Of a stretch of 64,000 bases of DNA, positions 47,502-57,900 are shown piece after piece. The notes under the pieces were generated by a model that saw only the letters and a list, made by a program, of their open reading frames with translations, did not search any database and was not told the origin of the DNA. Both the position numbers and the translations under genes were made by a program. Source of the DNA: Galdieria partita (lineage: Eukaryota; Rhodophyta; Bangiophyceae; Galdieriales; Galdieriaceae); contig BQMJ01000033.1 in the NCBI GenBank assembly GCA_025991245.1, forward strand, positions 160,777 to 224,776, read 5' to 3'. Position 1 is the first letter of the stretch; the number at the start of each line of letters is the position of its first letter.

Positions 47502-47978
47502 CTATTGAAAGTCTATTTTCCAAGTGGAGTGGTTAGAGTGGCTCGTGGCTTCCGTACGAAACATTTTGATCAGTCCATTTCGCATGTACATAGAATAATT
47601 CAGAGAGGGATCCTCATGATGCAGAATAAACCATAAACTACGAGTGTACTTGACGGATAAGTCTACTATAGTTTCGAAGTCTTCTCGAGTCATGTAGTTG
47701 AATATGAAAAGTGCCATGATATTCCCTAGGTAGTCTATTTTGAATAATCCTTCCTCTTTCGGAAAGTAAAAGTACAATCTCTCGCTATAATAGATCTCAT
47801 TTTTCTCCCAAACATCGTATTCTGGTATTTCAAAATCACTTTCGGGACTCCTAGCTATAGCTAACAGCTCCTCTGGTTGAAACTTTTGTGAACTGGTTAT
47901 TTCCAACAGATAGAGTCCAATCATATTGAATTGAATAATTTTGTTCTGTACATCGAACAACTCGCAACAACAATTCAT
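47502..47978 (-). CDS. Hypothetical protein of the element
   Basis: From ATG 47978, 158 aa. Begins MNCCCELFDVQNKIIQF and contains an acidic middle (ARSPESDFEIPEYDVWEKNEIYYSERLY) and a mixed hydrophobic/charged C-terminal half. No known domain. Its codon use resembles the rest of the element, and it lies next to the recombinase, divergent from it across a spacer with a GA-rich tract (47993-48012). Function unknown. Confidence 0.4.
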   Translation of the reverse strand: MNCCCELFDVQNKIIQFNMIGLYLLEITSSQKFQPEELLAIARSPESDFEIPEYDVWEKNEIYYSERLYFYFPKEEGLFKIDYLGNIMALFIFNYMTREDFETIVDLSVKYTRSLWFILHHEDPSLNYSMYMRNGLIKMFRTEATSHSNHSTWKIDFQ

Positions 47979-48191
47979 GGTGATGTGAGAGATGGAGAGA
48001 GAGAGAGAGAAGGTTGGCCCGTTATCAAAGAAATGGGAGCTCATCGCGATGAGTCATCTAGATGGGACTTCTTGTTCTCTCATCGCAATTGGGGAGAGAG
48101 GAGAGGGGGATGGAGGAGCTGTTTCTACATAATAAGGCTTCTTCAAGGAAAAGAAAGATAGAACAGCTGAAACTCTGCTTTAGAGATGGAT

Positions 48192-49360
48192 AGCTGAAGG
48201 AAGATAGTGTACTGACTCCCTCTGTTATTAATAGGTACCTAAGAAAAAAGATTCTAGAAGACGGAATCACCTACAACACAGCCAAGTTTTCGTTGAGCGT
48301 TTTGAGAGACTATTGGTGCCAAAAAACGGGCGAAAAGTTCCCTAGCAACGACTTTAGAGAATCCCTCGATCTAGCTAAGAATAGAGCAGCGGAGTTGGAA
48401 CTGGAAAAGAAGAAAAAAGATGACACCGAATGGGGTGGAAGGAGAGGGGGAGTGAAGGAACTTGCTTACACAATGGAAGATATAAAGATACTATCGAAAA
48501 ATTTGGTAAAGAAGTATTCTTTCGATAGGAGCTGTTTGCTGCTGAGGTGTTTCACTGGTTCAAGCATGAGCACTCTCCAACCTCTCACTTTTGTGGATTT
48601 GGGAATAAGTCGAATTCAAGACGTGTGTTGTTCTTCTGCCACGACTACTATAACATGTATTTCATTGCTGTCGGAATTTAGTAAGTGTAATTTCCACGAA
48701 AGAAAAGATTCTATCTACTTTGCGAGAAACAGAGACTACGAAGTGTGTCCAGTTACTGCAATGGCTGTAGAATTTATAGAGAGATTTCGATACAAGAAAC
48801 CTGTGAATAGTGACAGCTTGGTTTCCGTCAACTATCATACTCACAAAGATTTCCTGAATAGGAAGCACAAAGAATATTCTATTGAAATAGACAACCTTAT
48901 TCATGCAGCGAGGCATTTTGCCGCCAATACTATGGTATCTTATGGAGTACCGGTCGATGAATCTAGAATACAACAATTATGGAAGTCACATAGAAATGTG
49001 TTTTCGACTCATTACGTTACAACAGCACCAACGAGTGCTATCAAATCGTTGGCTGGATTCAGAAGAGAAGAACCTTATGTGATCGATAGAGATCGTTTAG
49101 AACCATCTTTAGAATTGAAAAGGAAATTTTGTTTTCAATGGTTGGAACAGCATGACCAGGTATTCAACTTTTTATCCAAGTCTTTTCTCCAAGACGCTGT
49201 TTTCTTCGCCGAATTACAAACTGAAGAAATGAAGAGAGACAAGGATTTTATTTCGTTTTCTCACAATTTGAGAACAGCAATGAATGAAGCCCAACGAGGA
49301 GGCCACCATCGACGACTCGACCGAAGAGTACATCCAAAGAGAAGTGGAGAGAAGACGTGA
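48192..49360 (+). pseudogene. Crypton-type (Ndc10-like) tyrosine recombinase, probably broken
   Basis: The frame is open from 48192 with no ATG before conserved sequence; an ATG at 48186 is out of frame, so the start is lost, spliced or displaced. The N-terminal part reads RYLRKKILEDGITYNTAKFSLSVL, then a catalytic domain: LLRCFTGSSMSTLQPLTFVDLG, DYEVCPVTAMAVEFIERF, the HAAR box (HxxR, near 48902), LWKSHRNVFSTHYV with the candidate nucleophile Tyr near 49013, and LAGFRREEPYVIDRDRLEPSLELKRKFCFQWLE, which is the signature of the Ndc10-II/Crypton recombinase group. The usual first arginine after TG appears replaced by Ser. The C-terminal end runs out of the best frame into an overlapping GCR1_C frame. 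Confidence 0.6.
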
Positions 49361-49733
49361 AGAAATACTTCGATCGAAAAAAGGAAGAAATGCATCTTCC
49401 CTTTACAATCCTAATCTAGGAATTTATATGGATCGATCTCTGACTGGAGGAATCAAAAGCGTCATTCAAGAATATTATGTCGGGGTTAGAGAGCATGAAT
49501 CCATTAGGAGTCTCAATCAAAATTATGGAACAGCATGGAGAACGAAAAATCCCAAAGAATTGTCGCTGTATTCTTACAGAAGACCTATCTATGATTTTTT
49601 GGAAGATTTACTGACCAAAAAACACAAAGGAAGAATGCGTAATGCTATGAAAGAAGCCATGGAATTGGCGAACTTCGAAACAATCAGTTCCTTCAGAGAC
49701 AAGATATTATCTGGATCCATCTCTGTCATCTAG
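49284..49733 (+). CDS. GCR1_C-like DNA-binding domain, overlapping frame
   Basis: A 149-codon frame from ATG 49284, overlapping the recombinase frame by 77 bp. An acidic/basic helical start (EEYIQREVERRREEIL) is followed by GGIKSVIQEYYVGVREHESIRSLNQNYGTAWR and LYSYRRPIYDFLEDLL, which fits the GCR1_C pattern (tV..l..E...G....sI..L...yg..WR...yRRk.Iy). In fungal Cryptons GCR1_C is fused C-terminal to the recombinase, so the two frames were probably one gene before a frameshift. Separate overlapping genes, as in compact viruses, are the alternative. Confidence 0.55.
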   Translation: MKPNEEATIDDSTEEYIQREVERRREEILRSKKGRNASSLYNPNLGIYMDRSLTGGIKSVIQEYYVGVREHESIRSLNQNYGTAWRTKNPKELSLYSYRRPIYDFLEDLLTKKHKGRMRNAMKEAMELANFETISSFRDKILSGSISVI

Positions 49734-50019
49734 TAATAACAATCTGTTTAGCGTTTAGTTTTCCTTTAATTTTGATATTTCCTAAAGAATCGATGGTGAC
49801 ATTGTTGATAGTGAAGGAGCCATCCGAATTGGATTGCAATAAATAATTGTTCGTACTAGAAACAGTTGCTGTGAACAGCATCGATGAAGGGAAGTGGAAA
49901 TTTCCTTGTAAAGTTCCAAATATGCTGTTGGAATTCAAATCCAACGATTGAAGATTGGCTGATGCAGATTGGACGTTTGAATTGGTTTGTATTCCTCCCT
50001 TTATCTTGTAGTCGCTCAT
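49726..50019 (-). CDS. Small beta-rich repeat protein of the element
   Basis: From ATG 50019, 97 aa, Ser/Asn/Ile-rich (NSNVQSASANLQSLDLNSN, FTINNVTIDSLGNIKIKGK). The alternating pattern suggests beta strands as in fibre or spike proteins. Its stop overlaps the converging GCR1_C frame. It begins four bases after the stop of the next frame upstream, showing tight packing. No known family recognised. Confidence 0.4.
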   Translation of the reverse strand: MSDYKIKGGIQTNSNVQSASANLQSLDLNSNSIFGTLQGNFHFPSSMLFTATVSSTNNYLLQSNSDGSFTINNVTIDSLGNIKIKGKLNAKQIVITR

Positions 50020-50023
50020 TTTT

Positions 50024-50329
50024 TTAACTAAAGAATTCTGGAGTGATTTGTAGTAGTATGGAATCTGCTGTTTCCGAAACGGCTTTGTACGTCGTATCGC
50101 TGTTCTTTCCAGAATCTATGTTACCGAAAGACATTTCTCGGTAGAGTAGATAGTCTCGCATGTAGGCTCCACTAGGCGGAGAGGCGTCACTTCTTAAGTT
50201 ACTCCTCAACGATGAGTTACGATTTACCAAAACAGCTGACGGCAAATAAAGTTTGCTAATCGATTTTTGGATAGAATCAATTTGAGAAAGTTCAGAGTAG
50301 GAATAGGATAAATTCAGTGATGAATACAC
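50024..50329 (-). CDS. Small hypothetical protein of the element, start unclear
   Basis: About 100 codons with a TAG just before the first possible (GTG) start, so the true start is missing or shifted; an out-of-frame ATG lies a few bases upstream at about 50344. Ser/Leu-rich (SELSQIDSIQKSISKLYLPSA, GAYMRDYLLYREMSFG). The layout suggests a helical piece between two beta-rich genes. Function unknown. Confidence 0.3.
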   Translation of the reverse strand: MYSSLNLSYSYSELSQIDSIQKSISKLYLPSAVLVNRNSSLRSNLRSDASPPSGAYMRDYLLYREMSFGNIDSGKNSDTTYKAVSETADSILLQITPEFFS

Positions 50330-50364
50330 TAGAGCAATTATGCATTCTCTTTTTTAATCACGTT

Positions 50365-53300
50365 TCAATATCCTATGGTGAAAGAAGGCATATTAGGAAC
50401 ATAGTAGGCATATTGATAGGAGTATCCAGCACCTGAGAATCCGATGTATACGGGACCTTGGTTGGTTAGAAAGGTGTTGTTGTCTATGCTATAGCTAGTT
50501 CCATAAGTCCAAGTGATGCTTGTCTTTGTAGCAGATAGTCCTTGTCGACAGTTCCCATTGCCTATTTCTATGTAGAAAGTTGATTGACTCTTCAGTTGAA
50601 AATCTGAGTTTTCTCTGTAGTACTGATAGTATGAACTGTACACGATGTAGCCGGTGGGAACATTCCAATTGTGATCATAGGAAATCAAGTTGTTGTAGGT
50701 GGTGCCAAAAACTCCTACTTGTCCATTCTGTCCTAGACCGGAAGTGATCAAAGCATAAGCATAGAAAGTTCCGCCAAATGTATCGAATTGATCATTCGAT
50801 TGGAAAAGTTCTGAACCGCTGGAGGTTCCAATCATCATTCCTTCGCTTCCCATTTCACAGCTTCCTGAATAGGTGGCATTGTAGGTGTAAGTTTGGGTCA
50901 TCCAATTGTAATAGAAAGGAAGTACCAAGTTTCTGTTATCGAAGCCAGTAGGAGAACCTACCACGATAGAATCGAAAGTGTTGAAGCAGGTGACGAGATA
51001 GAAATCACAGCTATCAACGATGTCAGAAGGTGAAGCAAATTCAAATTCCAAATCACCAGTAAAATAGATAGAAACTACTATGTTTTTGGTAGAATTGTAT
51101 AGCAAGTAATCCTGTAATCCAGATTTATGTCCCAATATCTGATTAGAATCCAATTGAACTTTCAAATAGGATCCTTGAGCAATGGAACTCGAAGTGAATG
51201 GGGTGAATTTATTGGCATAGATCTCGTTGTATAGTTGAATGATTTTCAAGTCGTTGGTTTTTCGAACAGCTCATATCCAAGCATATTCGTTTTCTCCTGC
51301 TTCTACATACATTTCTTGACTGCCAAATAGAGGGCACGAAGTGATTTCTACAGCTTCATCCAAATAATTGGCATTGGAAGCTCCTACTGAAAGATCTCCT
51401 TGGCTTACAGAAACGTAATTGCTGAACGTGCCCCAAACACAAAGCCATAGAGAATGTCGCTGTTGCTCATAGTTGGGGAAACAGCTACTACAATGGATGA
51501 GACAGAAGTATTGGCTATAGCAGCCAGTGCTGCACCTATCTTATAACTGTCGGAGAATGGAACTGAACCAAAAGGGAAGCTGTTGCTGGAGGAGTATTGT
51601 GTGCTCCCCACATAGTAGGGAAAAGTGTACACTCCACTATCAAAGTAGCCTCTCCCCAAAAAAGGATTGATTCCTGCAGAAAATCCGAATGCATTACTGA
51701 CAGATGGTGGTTCGAATTGAAGTTGAATTACTTCACTGGATAAAGGACCTATTTCAAAAGGAAGATTGACGTACCATTCTCCAGTTGCGGAAGCTTACCA
51801 TGAAGCTAGATATCCCAAATTGGGGGAAATGAAATGGGCTGCTGGTTGGACTCCGCTACTTCATAATCGATTTTCAATAGGACATTGGATGAAGTGGTAG
51901 TTGACTTGAAGCTGTTCCATATCAAATAACTGACTTCGGAAGGCTGATCCAAATAGATGTCGTAACTATAGAATCCTAAAGGAAAACTGAATTGAGATAT
52001 GGCATTGAGTACTAATTGATCGTCTAAATAGAGATTGATATAGGGAGTTTGTACAGCAATGGTAGTGATGCTATAAGTCAAAGAAGATGGATTCATCGAT
52101 CTTATGCGAACCCAATATAAGTATTGATCTGATGTGGATCCACCTGATGAACCTCCAATGTATACGGATTGAGCAGACACCGTCAAACTTCCTGACTAAC
52201 TCATTGCTGTAGTGAGAGAAGAAAGAGAAGGAGGAATGATGTGCATCAAAAAGGGAGTACTGGTAGTTATGGTAGTGTTGGCTATACTCGCTGTGATTCC
52301 AACAGCTTGATCTATCAATACTTGGGAATAGCCAAGTGGAAGTCAGTGGAAGGCATATAGATGGTAGAAGAAGTGCTGGAAAGTAGAGTTTGGTCATATA
52401 CTGTTTCCAAGGATCCTAGTGAATAGAATTCATAGACTACGTAGTAACCATCGCTGTTTTTAGGATTATCACCTCCTCCTCCTGATGCACTATTGGGATC
52501 GCAATAAAATCCTATTCCCATGCAATCGGCAATAGAATCTCCTGTTTCTCCTTCATAGAACCAACTAAATTCTGCGAATAGAGGAACGTCTAGAGGTAGG
52601 GGTATTTGATTGGGACCATACAAGGCCGCTCCATTTCCGGCATATCCTGCAGTATTCATTTGATATACTTGAGAAATGCTGTTCGCAGTATTTATTCCTA
52701 TGAATGTAGGAGAGAAGGTTCCACCAGTTTGTAGTGTAGTGAGACTAGAAGGATACAATTGTTCTCGAAGAAAATTCCAATAGAGAGGAAATATTTGAGA
52801 GCTGTTATCGTATCCTGGTAGAATATCAGGAGAACATCCAGTAGATATGCCATTATAATTGTTGGTTCTTTCACCAGTCAAATTCAAATTGATGATGGTA
52901 GTGGAATCAGGGATTCCGATATCCAACCGTACCCACACCTACAGCGTGGGGCTTTCGAAATATTCTACAAAAAATGGAATGGTGTCCTCATATTCTCCAG
53001 TGGAAGTGAATAGAATGTTTTCAAAGTTGGAGGATAAGTATCCACTGATGTCAGAAGTATCGATTTCTAGACGATATTGCATGGTATAAGAGACAGCTGT
53101 CAAAGAACTGATACTTACTTCTAATACTGGTCTAAAAACTTGAAGTTTGAATCCATGTTCTTCTCCTGGATTGAAAACCCAGTATTGAAATGGTACTACA
53201 GTATTGGAAGTTCCGCCCCATCCAATGACTTGAAAATAGTCTATGGGAACAGCTACTGTGAAGGAAGCATCGAGAGTAGGAGACAGCGTTCCACTCCAAA

Positions 53301-53566
53301 ATGACGAAGAAAAGGGAGGAATATAATTGGCTGAGGAAAGAGGAATTTCGAAAGTTCCGTCGAATAATTGCGCTTTCTGCAGTGAAAGAGACAGTTTCCA
53401 AAGCAGTGTAACTACGGAAGGAAACTTGAGAAGATGATTGTATTTGTCCTGATAATCCTCCCTGAGTTAGAGATATGAGATTGCTGTCTTTCAACAGAGT
53501 GGATAAATCCAATGCATTGGAACTCAAATTACTCGAAGCCAATCCGTAATTGATAGAGGAATTCAT
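50365..53566 (-). pseudogene. Large beta-rich, internally repeated structural-type protein, broken
   Basis: From ATG 53566 a coding signal continues for about 3.2 kb but is split by frameshifts (near 53400, 52320, 51820, 51420) and in-frame stops (after SPTL near 52940, TAMS near 52198, ASW near 51797, EYAWI near 51272). The product is rich in Ser, Thr, Tyr, Gly and Phe with few charges. Two tandem modules are visible: GYDNSSQIFPLYWNF...GGGGDNPKNSDGYYVVYEFY (about 52.8-52.4 kb) and GFDNRNLVLPFYYNW...NVPTGYIVYSSYYQYY (about 50.9-50.6 kb). The GGGG...GYYVVYEFYS stretch recalls L-type lectin folds, as in some archaeal surface proteins; that is inference. A viral fibre or capsid-surface protein is the best guess. 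Confidence 0.5.
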
Positions 53567-53583
53567 CTCGTTCTTTTAATTTT

Positions 53584-53977
53584 ATGAAAATGAACACTCA
53601 GATCATTATTTCCATTTCTTTGATAGTTATAGTGATTATTCCTGTAGTTGTCAGCATCATTGCCAATATGAAATTGAACAGCAATCGGAAAAATTTGAAT
53701 GAGGTGGAGAACAAGTTGAAAGACTATGAGAGTCCGGTTGTTTACTACAACTACTATGGAGACGTTCAAACAAACAGTCCCAACAGCGTCGATATAGAAA
53801 AGGGTACCTATCTCATTTGTGTCAATCCAAGGAACCTACATCGTGTTTGATGACAACACCAAAGCAATCGATGTGGACTCTCAAAAGTCCGATATTGTGC
53901 TCCAAAAATACTCAGAAATTGATAATCCAGTGCTCATTGTTAGGATATCCGACACTTTGCTGTCTAGAATACAATAG
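53584..53977 (+). pseudogene. Small membrane-anchored protein, frameshifted
   Basis: ATG 53584 opens an N-terminal membrane segment (IIISISLIVIVIIPVVVSIIA), then a coiled-coil-like NEVENKLKDYES and YYNYYGDV. Near 53825 the coding signal moves to another frame (GTYIVFDDNTKAIDVD...ISDTLLSRIQ) and ends at 53977. A single indel therefore interrupts a protein of about 130 aa with a single-pass topology. It is divergent from the structural-type gene with 17 bp between starts. Confidence 0.45.
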
Positions 53978-54197
53978 TAAAAAATACCATCATGGAGAAT
54001 AAGACCATATCAAAATTGATTAAACTCCAGGATCGTTGGATAACTTTTCGAGTGGGAGTTATATAGAAAGTGTCAATTGGAACAAAATTCCTTGTGGAAC
54101 TTGTGGTAAATTCAATTCCGAGAAGTACATCGTCAAGAATGATGAGCTTCATGTATAGAAAAAAAATAAGAGGATATGCAAAGCGAATATTTTCAAG

Positions 54198-54419
54198 GTG
54201 CGATATATATTGGAAAATGCAGAAGAAAAAGATAAGAAAAATTGGATAACAGCTTCCAAGATAGAATTAGCCAATGGAATTGTAGTGACGCTGTTTTCCA
54301 TTTTGGTGTTCGTAGTGTCCATCTTGGGTCTCAAAAATCCTTTCGATTTCCGTGTATTGGCAGGTTCCGACACGCTGTTCGGTATTGCTTTGATTATTAT
54401 AGCATTTATTGCTCCCTAG
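54198..54419 (+). CDS. Small protein with two membrane segments
   Basis: About 73 codons; no ATG is in frame at the start (begins with GTG), while an out-of-frame ATG lies at 54175. A charged stretch (ENAEEKDKKNW) precedes two hydrophobic segments (NGIVVTLFSILVFVVSILGL and LFGIALIIIAFIAP) joined by a short polar loop. Typical of small viral membrane proteins; no specific family recognised. Confidence 0.35.
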   Translation: MRYILENAEEKDKKNWITASKIELANGIVVTLFSILVFVVSILGLKNPFDFRVLAGSDTLFGIALIIIAFIAP

Positions 54420-54440
54420 TTAAAAAAAAGAAGAAAAGAA

Positions 54441-54950
54441 ATGCTGAAGGAACGAGTTATCCTATTTCTATCCGTTACCTTGAGCGGTGTAGTTGAAGCT
54501 TTTCTTTCTTTGTTTCGTCCATGGAGTTCTATGGAGTTTCAAGTACTAACAGCGAGATTTGCCGGGTTAATCAAAAGACAAATCGACGAGTACATAATAG
54601 CGGTGACCGGTATGGGCAAGGGATCCATTTATCAATTGTCGCCATGTTCGTAAATTGGACCAAAATTCATGCAAGAATTGACCTACGACATCGATTCGAA
54701 GGGATTTTTGAGATGTTGGCGAGTAGGAGGTCAAAGCTTCACATGGGGTTCGCAACTCCCCACTCACTTTCCTCTATTGCATTTTGGCTTTCATTGGCTG
54801 TGTTTTGTTCTACGTAGCCAATTCTCGACAAATTTGAAAAATTTTTTGGAAATTTTTTTAAAGCAGATATTTGTGGAAAAAAGTTGTAGAAATTGGTTTG
54901 TATATACTAATTTGTGTTTTCTTGTTTCATATGAACTTTTTCACGATTAG
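54441..54950 (+). pseudogene. Broken frames at the right end of the element
   Basis: ATG 54441 begins a hydrophobic start (ERVILFLSVTLSGVVEAFLSLF) and continues RQIDEYIIAVTGMGKGSIYQLS before a stop at 54653; overlapping frames carry on to 54817 and 54950 with aromatic, hydrophobic content. The shifting coding signal suggests one or two decayed genes. Function unknown. Confidence 0.3.
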
Positions 54951-57900
54951 CCAAGAGTAAGCTCCAATTGTCTAAAAAAATGGCTAGAGTGCTATTTATT
55001 TGTAAATATAGAAATAACTAGTGGTGGGTCGGAATCAACAGAAATGGAGGAGTAAAAGAATCGAACTTACCAAGCTCTTCTTTCATACTCCATTGTCCTC
55101 TGGAAAAGTTGAGGAAAGACCAACGATTGATTCAAAATCTCTATGGTGCATTTTTGCATACATGACATAGTTTGAAATTCTTGAGCCAGTTTGCAAGTAC
55201 ACTAGAATATTTACAAGTGGAGCTTCTCCTGCAGTGTCTCAAATACCACAGTATTTCAAGTTGAGCCGTTAACAAAGACTGCTAGTCTCAATCTTGTTCT
55301 TGCTTCCTATTAAAACGTAGAAATAAATATGTGCCTCTGTAGAAGGCATTCATTTAATTTCTATTCGCCAAGTACCGATTTAAACGCTAGATAAGTATGA
55401 AAAGCAAAACGCATTGAAATTTCTTATGGTAATAATGGAAGAAATAGAATTTCGATTGGAGGACTTCCCAAACAAAGAGTTTCAAATAGAAAATTCTAGA
55501 GAAAAGAGCTAGAAAGAAGCCAAAATATTATGTAATGCATAGTAAAAAACTAAAAAATTATTTAAAGCTAAGAAAACAAAGAAGAACAAATTGATTGTAG
55601 CTGCCGCTCAAAGTATAGACCAGGTAGACATAAAGCAAGAAGAAACATGAAGAACAGTAGACACGATGGAACATTTATGTTGTCACTGTTAACTGTTCCT
55701 TTCAGTTGAATGCTTTTTTATGGCATATGTATGGTATGGCTTACTTTTTGTTCAATATGCATAACATTACCAAAGTAGCAGTATAGTATACAAAGATATT
55801 CACAGAATGAAATAATGAGGGTACAAGGATAATAAGAGGGTAAAGAACTGTTTTGCTAAATTGCTAAATGATAGATAGGACAACATAAGGAAAAAATAGG
55901 GCGAAACAAGGTTGCACTTTTCAAACCACGGTCAGCGAATCGAAAAAGACTCTAATACGGTAGATTTCGAGTAGTATAGTCGCAAGAAACGGAGCCAGTT
56001 TATTTTAGCACGATTTCAAGTAAATAATGAATTATGTTGGCTCCAAACAAATGAAAATGTTTCCCGAAAACAAGTACTAGAAAAAAATTCATGTTAGTCA
56101 AAAGCGGTATAAGTGTACGAGTATGTTAGAGGATGAAGAATTCATAGACGAAATTGAATTGACACGAAAGGATCAACAAACAAAACAAAACTTCAAAACT
56201 ACCCAATATGAAAGCAACAAGTTAAGTCAAAATATTTGAATTATTAAATAATTCTTTGCTTTATAACATTGATTTCAGGAGAACATAATTCATTGAAGGA
56301 AAGCACATGACGTAAGTCAGGGGACACTAGACAATTTTTTTCTGATTAAAATTATAACTTAGTAACGTTTCTTTCTTTCGTACACATATAGACTAATAAA
56401 TGAACGATACAGATAGCGATTTTGAAAATAGCCCATAGAGAAAAGAAAGACAGCAAGAGAAATAGAATCTCTAGAAAGTTGAAGAATTCTCATATACTAC
56501 TTGTCTTTATTGAATAAGTATATCTGTAATTGTTTTCTTCAACGAACATTGATCGATAATGCAAAAGATAGTAAGAAGAAGTGTCCAAAATGCATGTTCA
56601 ACGAAAAACCTACCATATTCTCAGTCGGAAACGATCCAATACTTTTGTCAAATTGAAATACTTAAAAGACATTTTGTATATTTAATTAGAAAAACAAAAA
56701 CAACAGGATGATTTCAAAGAACAAGAATCAAAATGCTACAAACTCATGGAGGAAAAGTGCTCTTGAGAGATATATTTCAACACAAGCTGTCATTCAAAGC
56801 ATAGTCAAACTGACATAAAGCATATAATATCCAAGTTACTACAAGCCTACATTGAACTTTTGTGGCTAGATTGCTAACGGTTCAATTCATTTGAGGCCTT
56901 TTTATGAGAAGATGTGGCTTGCTTTGTCTTCACTATATGTATCAACAGTACAATTCGTGTATAATTTTATGCCGACAATCATAAAATAGAACAGAATGAA
57001 TCCAATTACCATAAGAAAGCAAAAAAAATTTTTTTTACAAAAAAGGTGTCTGATAAGAGATACCACATAGTAAAAACCGAAAGTTGCAAGATTCTACCTT
57101 TCGAAACACTGTCGTCTTTCAATATCGAAAATGACTATAGTGAAACAAGCAATGCAATACGTTAGCTGTAAAAATTGCCATATTTAGATTTCGCAGTATA
57201 TCAAATTCATAATCAAATTGCTCCCCCAAAAATTAAAAACTTGAATAAAAGTGAAACAAATGAAACAATTGGATATCGCTTACATGCAATACAAATACAA
57301 CTGTGGGGGTGATTCCCAAAAGATTTTAAAGTAAGAATTACTTTGTCACTCGAGGTAAATTAGCAAATTCACAAAAATCTTACAGAATGTTGACACAATT
57401 TCACATATATGTAACCGAATCTAAACCACTTAATTTTATATTCTACTAGATTCCTTTACGACGATCTAGTGAATTGCGAAAAACACATGCTTTTTAGAAA
57501 AAAAAATGGAAAGTCGTGTCTTTTCAAATAAGAAAAAGGTTAACTGTTTTTCTAAAATGATCTACTGTTCATTAGAAGAGCGATAAAAATGTCGTCTCGA
57601 ATAGAGTCTATAGCAAAAGAAAGAATTTAGGGAGGTTGGCCCAAGTGAAAAAATTGAAGAATTTCAATACATTATTTGTCCTTTATGGCATCAATATTCC
57701 TAGTTGTTCACAGGGGTAAATAGTAGGTGATAATGCAAAATTTAGTAAAAAGAAAAGTAGAACAAATCCGCATATAAAAAATATCAATGTATCCTCACCT
57801 CGAACCGTTTAGTACATAGGTGAAATAGCACCTAGGAAAACATCATTACACATTCAAGGGTGATAAGACATAAAACACAAAAAGAAAACAGACAGTAGTA

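Larger units (their letters stand above)
47502..54950. mobile_element. Candidate decayed virus-like or Crypton-type integrated element
   Basis: A block of closely packed, mostly intronless frames that differs from the host genes on both sides. It contains a minus-strand 158-aa hypothetical, a plus-strand Crypton-type tyrosine recombinase and GCR1_C module, a minus-strand run of beta-rich repeat proteins, and a plus-strand set of small membrane proteins. The recombinase module and the structural-type genes overlap by 8 bp at their 3' ends. In-frame stops and frameshifts show decay. The boundaries given are the outermost coding signals; I could not find clear terminal repeats. Whether this is a virus, a Crypton with cargo or two nested elements is inference. 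Confidence 0.5.

Noticed and set aside
47993-48012. GA-rich tract near the recombinase as a possible element end
   Set aside because: It is a simple repeat with no matching copy at the other side of the element.
52071-52397. 108-codon His/Ser-rich minus frame
   Set aside because: It is an out-of-frame reading of the broken beta-rich gene; the neighbouring frame gives the expected Thr/Ile-rich beta pattern.
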